From contig CAMAPF010001015.1 of the NCBI GenBank assembly GCA_945859915.1, forward strand, positions 2,294,001 to 2,358,000: a stretch of DNA of 64,000 nt, read 5' to 3'. Of this stretch, positions 1 through 9,905 are shown piece after piece (position 1 is the stretch's first letter; each line of letters starts with the position of its first letter). The notes beneath the pieces were generated by a model. It had not been told where the DNA came from. It did not search any database and worked only from the letters and a program-made list of their open reading frames with translations. This stretch comes from Cuscuta epithymum. Lineage: Eukaryota; Streptophyta; Magnoliopsida; Solanales; Convolvulaceae. The position numbers and the translations under genes were made by a program.

Positions 1-89
1 TATATTCTCGTTTCAATACTGCGAGTTCAATCCTATCAAGTCATTGGGATTAAACACTCGGTATGATAGGTTCCTATACAACTCATGTA

Positions 90-345
90 CTACCTCAGTC
101 CCAAATTGATTTGCAAATTTGACTTTTCTCGGTCAAACAGTTATGTTTTGTTTGCTTAATTAGGATGTCAATTTTTAATTATATTCTAATTTGGTGTTTA
201 CAACTTTGAAGAGATTTTAATGTAGTTTATGAATATGTAAATTTTAATTATTAAAAATGAGTCAATTGTCTGTAAAGAGGATTGACTTTTATTATTAGTT
301 GACCAAAAAATGTTGACTTTGCAAAACAAATTGGGACGGATGGAG
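90..345. mobile_element. Stowaway MITE (Tc1/mariner-like)
   Basis: A 256-bp non-coding element flanked by TA on both sides (88-89 and 346-347). Its ends are imperfect inverted repeats of the Stowaway type: CTACCTCAGTCCCAAATT on the left and, read from the right, CTCCATCCGTCCCAAATT. There is no ORF. Stowaway elements are moved in trans by mariner-like transposases and duplicate TA. Confidence 0.88.
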
Positions 346-347
346 TA

Positions 348-608
348 TTAACTATAATAAAATTGTGATTTAGTAGATTTAACACGGTAAGTTCTCTACG
401 TGTTATGAAATTGACCATACACTATATAGGTTGTATACATATAACCGAATAGTACACTGTATATAGGAATGTGGTGTTCATCCAAGTGTATAACTAATGT
501 CTAATCTATTTCATATATTGACTCGAGATTGTATGCACATTAAGACTAACAATAATTATACTATCAGTCTATCACATCGATATCAATTACTAACCCAGAG
601 CAGAGTGC
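348..608. other. AT-rich spacer, nothing recognised
   Basis: No ORF, RNA gene or clear repeat end was recognised in this stretch. Confidence 0.5.
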
Positions 609-867
609 CTATATTGTACACCCGGATGTACGTACATTCGTCCCAATTAAGGAAGATAGCCCAATGACCAGTACAGACCATTTTTTTCGGTGGCATTTCT
701 GTAATTTAAGCGAAAAATTACGGCTTACGCTAAATGAGCAATATTGTACTTTTAGTGAGCATCTGACCTATTTTATTGAGTATTAGAAGGCTAACAATGA
801 GTATAACGATTTCTACTTCATATCTTCTATTTTTTCTTTTTCTATTATTTTCTTTTATAAAAACTTA

Positions 868-1180
868 CTTCCTCCGGTTTTTATTAAACTTCACACTTTC
901 CTTTTTGGGACGGTCTAAAATAAACTTCACACTTCCTTATTTCCTTTTTTTGCAAAGAAATCTACATCAAAACAGTGTCAAATAGTGCCAAACAGTGTCT
1001 CAACAGTGCCAAACAGTGTCTCAACAGTGCCAAACAGTGTCTCAACAGTGCCAAACAGTGTCTCAACAGTGCCAAACAGTGTCAAACAGTGCCTCAACAG
1101 TGTACTCTACAGTAAAGTCAAATTTCTTTCCTTATTTTGTGTGAAGTCAAAGTGTGAAGTTTAATAAAAACCGGAGGGAG
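868..1180. mobile_element. Stowaway MITE with internal minisatellite
   Basis: A 313-bp element flanked by TA (866-867 and 1181-1182). Its long inverted repeats begin CTTCCTCCGGTTTTTATT and, from the right, CTCCCTCCGGTTTTTATT. The centre is a 21-bp tandem repeat built on GTGCCAAACAGTGTCTCAAC. The second copy of the surrounding tandem repeat (about 1560-1580) shows the related empty site, which confirms the boundaries. Confidence 0.92.
968..1115 (+). repeat. 21-bp minisatellite inside the Stowaway
   Basis: About five head-to-tail copies of a 21-bp unit containing AACAGTGCC and AACAGTGTC, with partial copies at both edges. The unit is itself made of related AACAGTG heptamers. Confidence 0.85.
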
Positions 1181-2603
1181 TATTAAATTATATATGTTAA
1201 CTACTCCTATTAATTAATTTAAATATGTGATTCTAATGTAATATGATACTTTTGAAATATGCAATGATATGACATTTAAAAAATGAGCATAACATCATTA
1301 CCAAATGAGCATTCACAACTTACAAAGTGCTCATTGATATGAAAATCATATTGTTAGTTCAACATCACAATATTTTAAGTGAGCATCAAATTTCCGTTAT
1401 TGAGATGAAAATCATGGTTTCTGGTGAATGAGCATTAATGAACTTTTAATGAACATCAGAACAATTATGTTGAGTATTAGGAGTCTAATATTAGGAATCA
1501 TGATATCTGCTTCATGACTTCTAATTCACTTTCTTTTTGTTATTTTTGATTTTTTTCTTTTACAGAATTATTAAATTATATCTATAATCTACTCTTATGA
1601 ATTTCATTATGTGAATCTAATGTAATATTATACTTTTGAAATAATGCATTTATATGACATTTTAAAATGATCAAACATCAATATCAAATGAACATACTTA
1701 ACTTACAAAATGAGCATTGATATGAAAATCGTAAGCTTTGTTAGTTGATCATCAAAACATTTTCTTTGAGTATCAAACTTCGTTTATTGTGTATTTGAAT
1801 CATGTATATGGTATTTATGAAATATGCATTGATATGAAATTTTAAAATGAATATATCATCAACATACCAAACTTACAAAATGAGCATTCATATAAAAATC
1901 GTAAACTCTGTTAGATGGGCATCAACACATTTTCATCGAGCATCAAATTTCCTCTATTGAGTATTAGAATCATTGTATATGGTACTTTTGAGACATGAAT
2001 TAATGTAACATTTTAAAATGAGCACAACACCAGTATCAATTGAGCATACATAACTACAAAATGAGTATCAAAAAATTTCAAATCTCTAATGCATGTGCTC
2101 AATATTCATTTTTTATGTTCATTCCTTTTAATCCTTTTAAGGTTCCAATTGGCGTAGAAAGCTGCCCAATCGGTGCCCGATGTTCTCTTCAAGCACTGTA
2201 GTCCCAAAGGAATGACTTCTACTTTGTACAGTCTCTGGACGACTCTAGTCAAGCACTTCAAGTGCCCAAGCCACTATAGAAGAGAAGATTAGCTGATAGG
2301 GTGAAATGGTTGCCGAAACTTGAAGCTTCTATTTTTGTAAAATCATTTAATCCTCTTGAACTACTTAATGAAAATCCAAATACCAGTACTCGGTCGAAGC
2401 ATAGCATCGTCGTCGATGTAGAAAATGGGATGATGAGAATAGGGTGAAATCAATGATGTGCGTAAAGAAAGAATCGTCTACTTGTCCAGATCCCAGAGGA
2501 ATGGCTCTCCGATTTTGCTCCCACAGCTCGTCGCCGATCGGGACTCTCCCTACCGTCGCCATCTCCTATCTCCCTTGAAATTCTTACATATTACAAAAAA
2601 TAT

Positions 2604-2637
2604 ACCCGGATGTACAGTGAGCACTGTACATCCGGGT
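2604..2637. repeat. Perfect hairpin, 16-bp arms
   Basis: ACCCGGATGTACAGTG is followed by two bases and then its exact reverse complement. The outer part matches the inverted repeat at 611-632. Confidence 0.85.
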
Positions 2638-2785
2638 GTACGATATAATTTACCCAGTCATTGGTCTACCGAATCTCAGAATTGTACTATTAAAATGGGG
2701 TACATTAAATATCGGTCTGTAAAATTATATTTCATTGTGAATATATTGTACACAATGTATTTGCACACTTTGGCTTATTCTCGTG

Positions 2786-2920
2786 ACACTGGTTCCCTAT
2801 GCAAAAATACACAATTCTCGTTCACGACTCAAGTCCAAAATATGAATAGAAAACAACATACAAGTCTCCAGCGTTTTTCAGTCTTACTAAATCAACCGAG
2901 TCACGAAGATTGACTTAAAT
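2786..2920 (+). repeat. 170-bp modular repeat, partial copy
   Basis: This copy runs from GGTTCCCTATGCAAAAAT through CACGACTCAAGTCC to AAATCAACCGAGTCACGAAG. It covers about three quarters of the 170-bp unit best seen at 54278-54447, on the opposite strand to that copy. Confidence 0.8.
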
Positions 2921-3777
2921 ACACAAAAATTGTTGTACATTGAGTCGACAATTGTAGTTATTGTCTTCGAAATGGGTTTTCAGTGTTTTGACAATGAAAT
3001 TATACAAGTCACGATTATGTTAAATGATACTCACTATGTTGTTAACACACTGAGTATTTCGTGTACAGTGTAGTATACGGTTACTGAGATCACAATAGTC
3101 GTTGACACTTGGTATTTATCCGACAAGTCAATTATATGGCTTGTGAAAACGAAGATTGACTCAAGTGAACCAAAACTAGTTTATTGAAAATATAAGTCTC
3201 AAGTCGGGTTAATTCAAACTCATATAAGCCTTGTATTTGAACATAACTTATTTCTCATGGGTTAAATTTAAATGCCTAAAATCGGACTAATTAAGCCATT
3301 ACGATGTATCAATTGATTTGAAGTTATGATACGATATGGGTTTACATATGAATATTCGAATAGTACTATACTACTATATGAGCCACATGAAGAAGATTGA
3401 CTAGTCATAGATCCATAATACTCGGACACCAATTCACTAAATCTCATATCATCGAAATGGTATATCCATTTATGAGGATTATTACCAACATGGGTGGTAT
3501 TAGTATCAAGTGATACTAAAGTATTCAATAATAGTTAAAGTAATTTATTAACATGATCTATTTTCTTCAAACAATTGTTCAAACTTGATAATGTCATGAC
3601 ATTGCTAATGAAATTAAAATCAAACAATTGTAACCAACTGCATTCACATTGTAAATTGTATTGGTATATTGAAAATAGTGTCAATAATATAAAAAATGCC
3701 ACAATATTAAGATTATTTATCAACAATGTCATTATTAACGATATAATAAATTGACCATATCATTGTAAAAGAAACCA
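2921..3777. other. AT-rich spacer, nothing recognised
   Basis: No gene or element boundary was found. Short ORFs here have no recognisable domain and look like chance. Confidence 0.5.
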
Positions 3778-4570
3778 ATGTTCCCTCATACTACAAAACA
3801 CATTAGTGGCATTCCTAATCTTCTTCGTATGTTACACCACAGTACTCCGGGCCTCCGGCCAATAAATTGCCGCAAACTTAGAAACCAAAATAGAAAGAAA
3901 AAGAAATATCCGGCCATGTCACTGGAAATTAGATCCAGATCTGCAATTCTGAATCTACAAAAATCGAAGAAACACCGCAAATCTAAAAATAGAATCCGCA
4001 AAATTGGAGCAGCACTGCAGATCTCCAGCACGCATCCAAATTCTGAATCTGCAAAAAATTGAAGCCGCAGACGTCACTAGACCTATCCTTACTCCTTCAT
4101 GGACACCACCGCATATCTTAAATCGGAGAAAGCAGAGCAATTGAAACCGGTTTGAAACCCCAGTCATTTATTTGGATTTCAATCGCCGACAGAAGGAGAT
4201 AGAAACATAAAAGAAGAAAAGACAGTACTAGGGATGGCGGTCAGTGACAGGGGATGGTGGTGTGGTAGGTCAGCGGCGGCGTGGGCTGTGACGCGGGCAG
4301 AGGTCGAGTGTTCTATCTGTGAAGAAGAAGAGGTGCGAGATGGGAACATCGCCGTCGTTGGCCGTCGGCATTGCTTCTCGTCAGCGCCACCGGTTTCCGC
4401 CGTCGCCTCCGCTGGCCGTGCTCCGCCGCCTTCGCTGATCATCATCCATCTCTAGTTGTGATTCCTTTGGGTTCCAAAACCGTTCTGTGCAGTAGGTAGC
4501 AGAAAACTTGCCGACACGGAACTTAAAAAAAAAAAGACAAGGGCAAATCTGGAAAAGACGGGAAAACAAG
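3778..4570. other. GC-rich island of unknown origin
   Basis: This segment is clearly richer in G+C than its surroundings, most of all at 4220-4450, where GCCGTCG and GCGGCGG-type runs occur. Overlapping ORFs of 60-94 codons exist in several frames on both strands, which is what GC-rich sequence gives by chance. None has a domain I recognise. Two similar phrases (ATTCTGAATCT at about 3946 and 4037) hint at a short internal duplication. It could be a captured or decayed gene piece, a promoter or 5' UTR relic, or part of an unrecognised element. Confidence 0.35.
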
Positions 4571-4983
4571 TCCTATTTAGGAGTTAAAAAAGTGAAGGTC
4601 TTTTTTAATTACATATGCAAACTTAAACTCCTATTAAGCACCATTTCTCTATAATGATATCATATGAGATTGTCAACCCATTGTTTACTACATTTCATCG
4701 ATTCACTGTAAACACTGAATCGGTCCAATATGCATAGTCTTGTATGACAATCTAAACATAATCATACTATTTACAAGTCCAGGAACCCATTGTAATATTG
4801 TGAATTCACATTGGAGTAAATACGCTTGTATAAATTTAAGGTGTAATACACATTATGTTGGAACACGACATTTTATTTGCATTAATCCCAATATGACTGT
4901 ATGATTTACTCATTTCGATGTATAACTTAGGGAGACATGTAAATTTGTTGTGTTGGAATATTTTCAACATGAAAGTTTTCTAC
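4571..4983. other. AT-rich spacer, nothing recognised
   Basis: No coding region or element end was recognised. Confidence 0.5.
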
Positions 4984-4988
4984 TTATT

Positions 4989-6555
4989 TGACGTGCACTT
5001 GTCATGAGGTGCACTCAAAATAAATACAATACCACACTAATACGTAGTATAGTGAAGTAAGGTTCGTATCCACAAGGAAAGGAATATTTATCTTTTATAG
5101 AAATAGTAACAAGGGGGGGTTTTGATTTAATGATTGAACTTAAAATGTATTTAAACACTAAGTTGAATGACTTCTGTGGTTTACTTTAATAGAGATGGAG
5201 GCTTGGTTTTGCTTTTATCCACTTAATAAAATGTTCGTCGATCCCGGTTATATCTTTAACTATCTTCCTCTCGAATACTCAATCGAGGAGTATATCCAGT
5301 TCATCGAGGGTAGTTATTAATAAAGAGATGCGTTCATTAATAAAACTTACTATCGAGTCAATATAGAACAAGTGTTGTATATTAACTTGATAGTAGCAAT
5401 AAACTTAAGATGAAAACGATTGAGATTGATAACCTCAACACAAGCGGTTTATTGGTTTAATCAATATAATTAATTCCCTTTGGCTTATTAACCATGAGAA
5501 GCATGCATTAACAATCCAAGTTTACTACCATTGAAAGAACCGAATTAATAACAAGCGTATTAACCGATTGATTCTAGTAATAATTAATATATGAAACAAA
5601 ACTAGTTGATCCTTTAAGTAATGTTCAAAATATCAATATGCAATATGAATAGGAATTAATTAATACTCAAGAAAGAATATTAAAGAAGATGAATCCTACT
5701 ATAGTTAATATCAAGATGTTAACTAATTGTCATCTTAGTAACACTCCCCAATATTAACATAGAGGAAGAAATAGCTATTACTATAACTAATGTCAAGATG
5801 TTAACTAATTGTCATCTTAGTAACACTCCCCAACATTGATATAGAAATAGTATTTAGAGGAAGAATTAATATTCAAGGAAGAAGATTAAAGAGAATAACT
5901 CACAACTTACAAATTCATTAAGCTTCAAAGTAGCAAAACCAAGATGGAAGAGTTTAGCTCCTCATTTGGAGACTAAACATGATAAAAAATATAAAGAAAG
6001 AACTTGTCTAAACTGAGCTAAGAAGTATATGTGAATTGGTGTTCAAATGGGAAGGGAAAGGGGTGCATTTATAGGTGTTTGGAGCTGCCAGGGCCATTTA
6101 CCCGACCGGGTTTTTTAAAAACCCGATCGGGTTTCCTGAGAAATTGTCCGGAAGCTTCATTAGTCACATTATACCCGATCGGGTTGTTGATTTACCCGAT
6201 CGGGTAAAAGACAAATCTTTGCCAAATCTTCGCCCTGCACGTTAAATTGCCTCCAAATCAGATTTGATCTTCGGATCAAGTCAATACCCGATCGGGTATA
6301 TGCTTTACCCGACCGGGTAAATTACTTTTTTCCCAAATTTTCACTTGATCTTGTTCCCTTGCACTTTCTTTCACCTTTCAAAGGATCCTTTTGATGATCT
6401 TTACCTAATTAAAGCTCAGAATAATCCTAATCTATACAAATTACAAACAAATAAGAAAAATAAAGTATTACACCAAAAGTGTGTAATTTCCCAAACAACA
6501 ACAAATAAAACTAGTTAAAATTACACACATAAACAAACATAATTCTATGCTATCA
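4989..6555 (-). repeat. Gypsy 3' LTR, family A, copy 1
   Basis: A 1,567-bp LTR reading TGATAG...CGTCA on the minus strand, next to a polypurine tract at 6556-6570. On the minus strand the U3 holds paired 12-bp palindromes (6099-6325), followed by a TATA-like CATTTATA complement at 6066-6073. Related LTRs lie at about 32040-33325 (plus strand, truncated) and 60530-61908 (minus strand). All three share the phrase reporting a TTGGTTTTGC and CATTTGGAG module and the CTCGAATACTCAA module. Confidence 0.85.
6099..6325. promoter_or_regulatory. Paired 12-bp palindromes in LTR U3 (copy 1)
   Basis: Six sites of the form ACCCGATCGGGT or ACCCGACCGGGT are arranged as three close pairs, at about 6099/6123, 6172/6194 and 6285/6306. 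On the element's strand they lie upstream of the TATA-like box. A regulatory role is inferred from position and symmetry only. Confidence 0.6.
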
Positions 6556-6575
6556 AACTCCCCCCTACTTAGTCT
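6556..6575 (-). other. Polypurine tract of Gypsy family A
   Basis: On the minus strand, GTAGGGGGGAGTT leads directly into the LTR start TGATAG. This is the expected primer for plus-strand DNA synthesis. A second, very similar tract occurs at about 7021-7040. Confidence 0.7.
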
Positions 6576-7748
6576 ATTACTCGTCCTCGAGTGAAAATCA
6601 ATGTAACAGTCCACATCCCAAAGAACAGATAAATTCAAAATGAATTAAATGTTCAGTTTTTCATCCATCTCAATTTAGAAAGGAAGAGGGTCTTCATGAT
6701 TTTCAAGAACAAATGTTCTTTTCGTTGCTTGTATCCAAAAGCTCCCAAGTGAATTGAGTTCCTGTTTAAATATAGATAAAATTTCCTCTCATTCTCTCAT
6801 TCTGCCTAGGAGCCCTTTCAGGTTTTCATCCTAGCCTCTCATTTTATTTTCTTTTTTTCTCCCAACTCACTCATTTTAGCCACTTTTGCTTAGATTGCCC
6901 AATTTTGAGTTTTCAACCTAACTAGCATTTTTTTTTCTCTTGTGTTTTTTTTGTTTTTTTTTTGAAGAAAATAATGCAAGTTACAAGGTAGAAAATGAAT
7001 GAGTACATATCAAATGAGTCACTCCCCCCTACTTAGTCCGAGCACTGTCCCTAGTGCTCTCTGCCACCTTCCTCGCCTTGATAGCCATGGATTCCCTATT
7101 CTTATGATTTGAGTTTTTTTTTAAGAGAGAGAGAGAAATTGGGTTTTGGGGGTTTTCTTGGCTAGGGATTCGGATTTGAGATTGGGGGGGGGGGAGAAAA
7201 TGGAGATTGAGGGTATGAGAGTGATGAGGAAGATGAGGGGAAGCTTTTTATGGGGTTTAGTTTGGAGTTGGGTGAGAGTTTGGAATGATTTGGGAGGAGC
7301 TTGGGCATGGCTATGGAGTATTTGGGGGTGGATCGGAGGTTCTGATTTTTGGAGAAGATGGGGAAGAATTCCGGGGTTTTGGGGTTTAAAATGGGTAAAA
7401 ACCCGTAAACCCGGCGGGTTTTGGAGATTACCCGGACGGTTTTTCGTTTCGCTTAAGCAGTGGTTGATTTCGCGTTTTACCCGGCTGGGTTTTACAAATA
7501 CCCGGTCGGGTTTTCGTTTTGTCTAAAGCAGTGGCTGTTTCGCGTTTTACCCGGCCGGGTTTTACAAATACCCGGTCGGGTTTTTTCCCAGGCCTCATAA
7601 AAAAAACTGCTTTTTTTTTATTTTTTTTGAAAATACAATCTCACCACACTCAAAATAACAATAAAGAAATTACAAAACTTGGGTTGCCTCCCAAGAAGCG
7701 CTTGATTTAATGTCGCGGCACGACGTTATTTTTATTTTGTTTTCTGTT
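6576..7748 (-). other. Gypsy non-coding 3' region with palindromes and second purine tract
   Basis: This region contains no credible protein. On the minus strand it starts with the post-pol phrase near 7690. It then has a cluster of palindromes of the ACCCGGTCGGGT type (about 7396-7590), within which an approximately 88-bp segment is repeated (7459-7590). A duplicate of the polypurine tract follows at 7021-7040. The tryptophan-rich plus-strand ORF at 7146-7526 is a by-product of G-rich sequence. Confidence 0.6.
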
Positions 7749-8174
7749 TTAAGTGGGATTATGAACATCCCTCGCTTTTTCAAAGTCCTTGTTAGGCCAA
7801 GTTTTATTTTTCTTCTTCGGCCTTTTCCAGTACGGCCGAGTTTTAGTTCTCATCACCACCTCAACCGTAGGTGGATTTAATTCATAATTTAACAACTCCC
7901 CTTTAACCAATGATAATTCCACATGCTTTTCTTTTTCAAAAATTGGGATTTTCTCTTTTTCAAAAATATTTCGTCCTTGTGGTTCCAAAACGTTTAACGA
8001 ACAAAGAGTTTGATCTTTCATTTGTTTTTTCGAAGAGTCAAAGATATTGAACTCTACTTTTTGGTCATCGAACTCTAAAGTTAGTGAACCACTAGACACG
8101 TCAATTTTTGTTTTTGCGGTCTTTAAGAAGGGTCTACCCAAAAGGATGGGTGTTGTTTGGTCATCATTTCCCAT
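7749..8174 (-). pseudogene. Gypsy aspartic protease C-terminal part
   Basis: This frame continues the protease after the gag ORF. It contains the ILLGRPFLKTAKTKIDV segment typical of Athila-like proteases, after the DLGASIN active-site motif that lies in the preceding frame (about 8360). The two frames differ, so a one-base indel near 8200 separates them. The frame ends at 7749 without entering reverse transcriptase. In intact relatives this enzyme processes the Gag-Pol polyprotein. Here it cannot be made as one piece. Confidence 0.8.
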
Positions 8175-9905
8175 TTCAAGGACATAGAAGTCAACAGGGA
8201 AACCAAATTTTCTACTTCTACTAGCACATCTTCTATTACACCCTTTGGGTAAGTATTAGATCGATCCGCTAGTTGAATCACTACACCAGTTTGATGTAGC
8301 GGGCCGAGTTGTAAGGATTTATACAAGGAATAAGGAATGACATTTATTGATGCTCCTAAATCCAACAACGCCTTAGAAAATATGGTGTCCCCTATTCTGC
8401 AAGGAATAGTGAACATGCCCGGGTCGCTACATTTTTCGGGGAGTTTCTTTTGAAAAAGGGCCGAAACATGTTCACTCACCTTAACCTCTTGTTTTCCCTT
8501 CACTTTATTTATTGTTTTTGTTTTGCATAATTCTTTTAAAAATTTGGCAAAACGGGGAACATTTTTAATTGAGTTAAGGAGTGGAATGTTTACCTCACAC
8601 TTGGAGAAAATTTCATAGATGTCAGCATCTTTGTCAAGCTTCCTTGTCTCCCTCAATGCCTCGGGAAATGGGGCCACTAGTTCATATGATGAATGTGGAG
8701 GCAGTTTTGCCTTTGTGATTCCCTCATCCAAGTGAGCTTCTTCGCGATCAACTTCCTCGACCTTTTGATCATCCACCTCCTTCAGTGTCGTATCACTTCT
8801 CAACATGATTGCGTTCACATGTTGTCTCGGGTTTTGCTCCGTTTGAGACGAGAGTTTACCCGAGTCCTTCGCTTCAAGTCGGCTCATGACATTTGAAATT
8901 TGGCTAACTTGAGTTTCCAAATTTTTAATGCTTGACTTTGTTTCATGATGGAATTGTATCATGGTTTGTTGAAATTGTCCCATGCTTTGTTGCATGGTAA
9001 CCATGTTTGAAGTCAAAGCTCTTATCATGTCATCAGTTGACATATTAGGTTGAGAATTTGGGCCTTGATTGTTGAAAGGTGGTTGAGAAGATGAGTTGGA
9101 TTGTTGGGGGTTTCGATACCTCAAGTTTGGATGATCCCTCAATCCGTGGTTGTAAGAGTTTGAGAATGGGTCGTCCCTCCTTTGTTGATGTCCTTGGAAA
9201 CCCAAGGCGTTGACTTGCTCAAAATTCTCCTCTTGTATTGATGGACATGAATCGGTCGGATGCCCTTGTGTTGAACATATGCCGGAAACCTTGACTTCTT
9301 GGGTTTTGGGTTTTAAGAGAAAATCTTTAACCAAAGAAGTCAAGCCGACCACTTGACTTTCCAACGAGGTGTTGGATTCCGCCGCGGCAACCCTTCAGGT
9401 TGAGGATCGCCCATTGTAGTATCTACAATTCTCGGCCAACTCCGAGATGAGATTTCTTGCTTGAGAAGGGGTTTTGTTAACAATCCCCCCTCCACTCGCC
9501 GCATTAACCATGCGCCTATCTTGATCCGCAAGACCATCATAAAAGTAAAGGATGAGGTCTTGCTCAGTGTACCCATGATATGGGCAACTAGCACACAACT
9601 TTTTGAACCGCTCCCAATATTCATACAAGGACTCATCATCTTTTTGATCAATGTTGCTTATTTGTTTTTTCAAAGATGATGAGACAAAAGCGGGATAGTA
9701 CCTTTCCAGGAAGCATTTCTTCATTGCCGCCCATGTATCTATACTCCCCGAAGGGAGATAGAATAGCCAATCCTTTGCGGTGTCTTTAAGGGAGAATGGA
9801 AAAGCCCTCAATTTGATTTGCTCCTCGGTGACTCCATTTGGGCACATGCTCGTGCAAACAATATGGAATTCCGAGAGATGTTTGTTCGGGTCCTCTCCTC
9901 TTTGA
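8123..9905 (-). pseudogene. Gypsy gag-protease, interrupted
   Basis: The N-terminal half (9395-9847, open to about 9905) has the retrotransposon Gag core with AFPFSLKDTAKDW and ERYYPAF. The remainder (8123-9364) has a zinc-knuckle-like CSTQGHPTDSCP, a Gln/Asn-rich linker and the protease motif DLGASINVIP. Both pieces are in the same frame and are separated by a TGA at 9395-9397. Gag coats the RNA in virus-like particles in the cytoplasm. The missing N-terminus, the stop and the downstream frameshift make this a pseudogene. Confidence 0.85.

Larger units (their letters stand above)
772..2095 (+). repeat. Degenerate tandem repeat rich in TGAGCAT
   Basis: Copies of a several-hundred-base unit follow one another. 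The phrase TTGAGTATTAG...CTAA occurs at about 776 and 1463. Phrases such as ACTTTTGAAAT, ATATGACATTT and AAAATGAGCAT recur near 1250, 1640, 1815 and 1990, with the unit shortening to the right. The first copy is interrupted by the Stowaway at 868-1180. Confidence 0.7.
609..2647. mobile_element. Candidate TIR element with tandem-repeat interior
   Basis: A roughly 22-bp inverted repeat pairs 611-632 with about 2625-2646, both containing GTACACCCGGATGTAC or its complement. The interior holds a degenerate tandem repeat and a less AT-rich segment (about 2130-2580) without a convincing ORF. The right end also forms a hairpin at 2604-2637. I could not find a clean target-site duplication, so the element call is tentative; a Mutator-like MITE would be the first guess. 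Confidence 0.4.
4989..9905 (-). mobile_element. Athila-like Gypsy element, 5' truncated and lacking pol
   Basis: Read on the minus strand this is gag, protease, a non-coding 3' region, a polypurine tract and a 3' LTR. The 5' LTR, primer site and start of gag are missing; homology stops near 9905 inside gag. Reverse transcriptase, RNase H and integrase are absent. Directly after the protease frame (7749) comes the GCGCTTCTTGGGAGGCAACC phrase (about 7683-7702), which I associate with the region after pol in Athila-type elements. The sequence TTATT at 4984-4988 would be half of a target-site duplication, but its partner is lost. This is a decayed, non-autonomous copy. Confidence 0.82.

Noticed and set aside
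2458..2913. 151-codon plus-strand ORF
   Set aside because: It runs across a candidate element end, a hairpin and a 170-bp-repeat fragment, with no domain; it is a chance frame.
4179..4455. Overlapping ORFs on both strands in the GC-rich island
   Set aside because: Several frames are open at once with no recognisable domain, as expected for low stop-codon density.
7146..7526. 126-codon tryptophan-rich plus-strand ORF
   Set aside because: It lies in a G-rich, repeated non-coding part of the Gypsy element on the strand opposite to gag; the composition explains the frame and no domain is seen.
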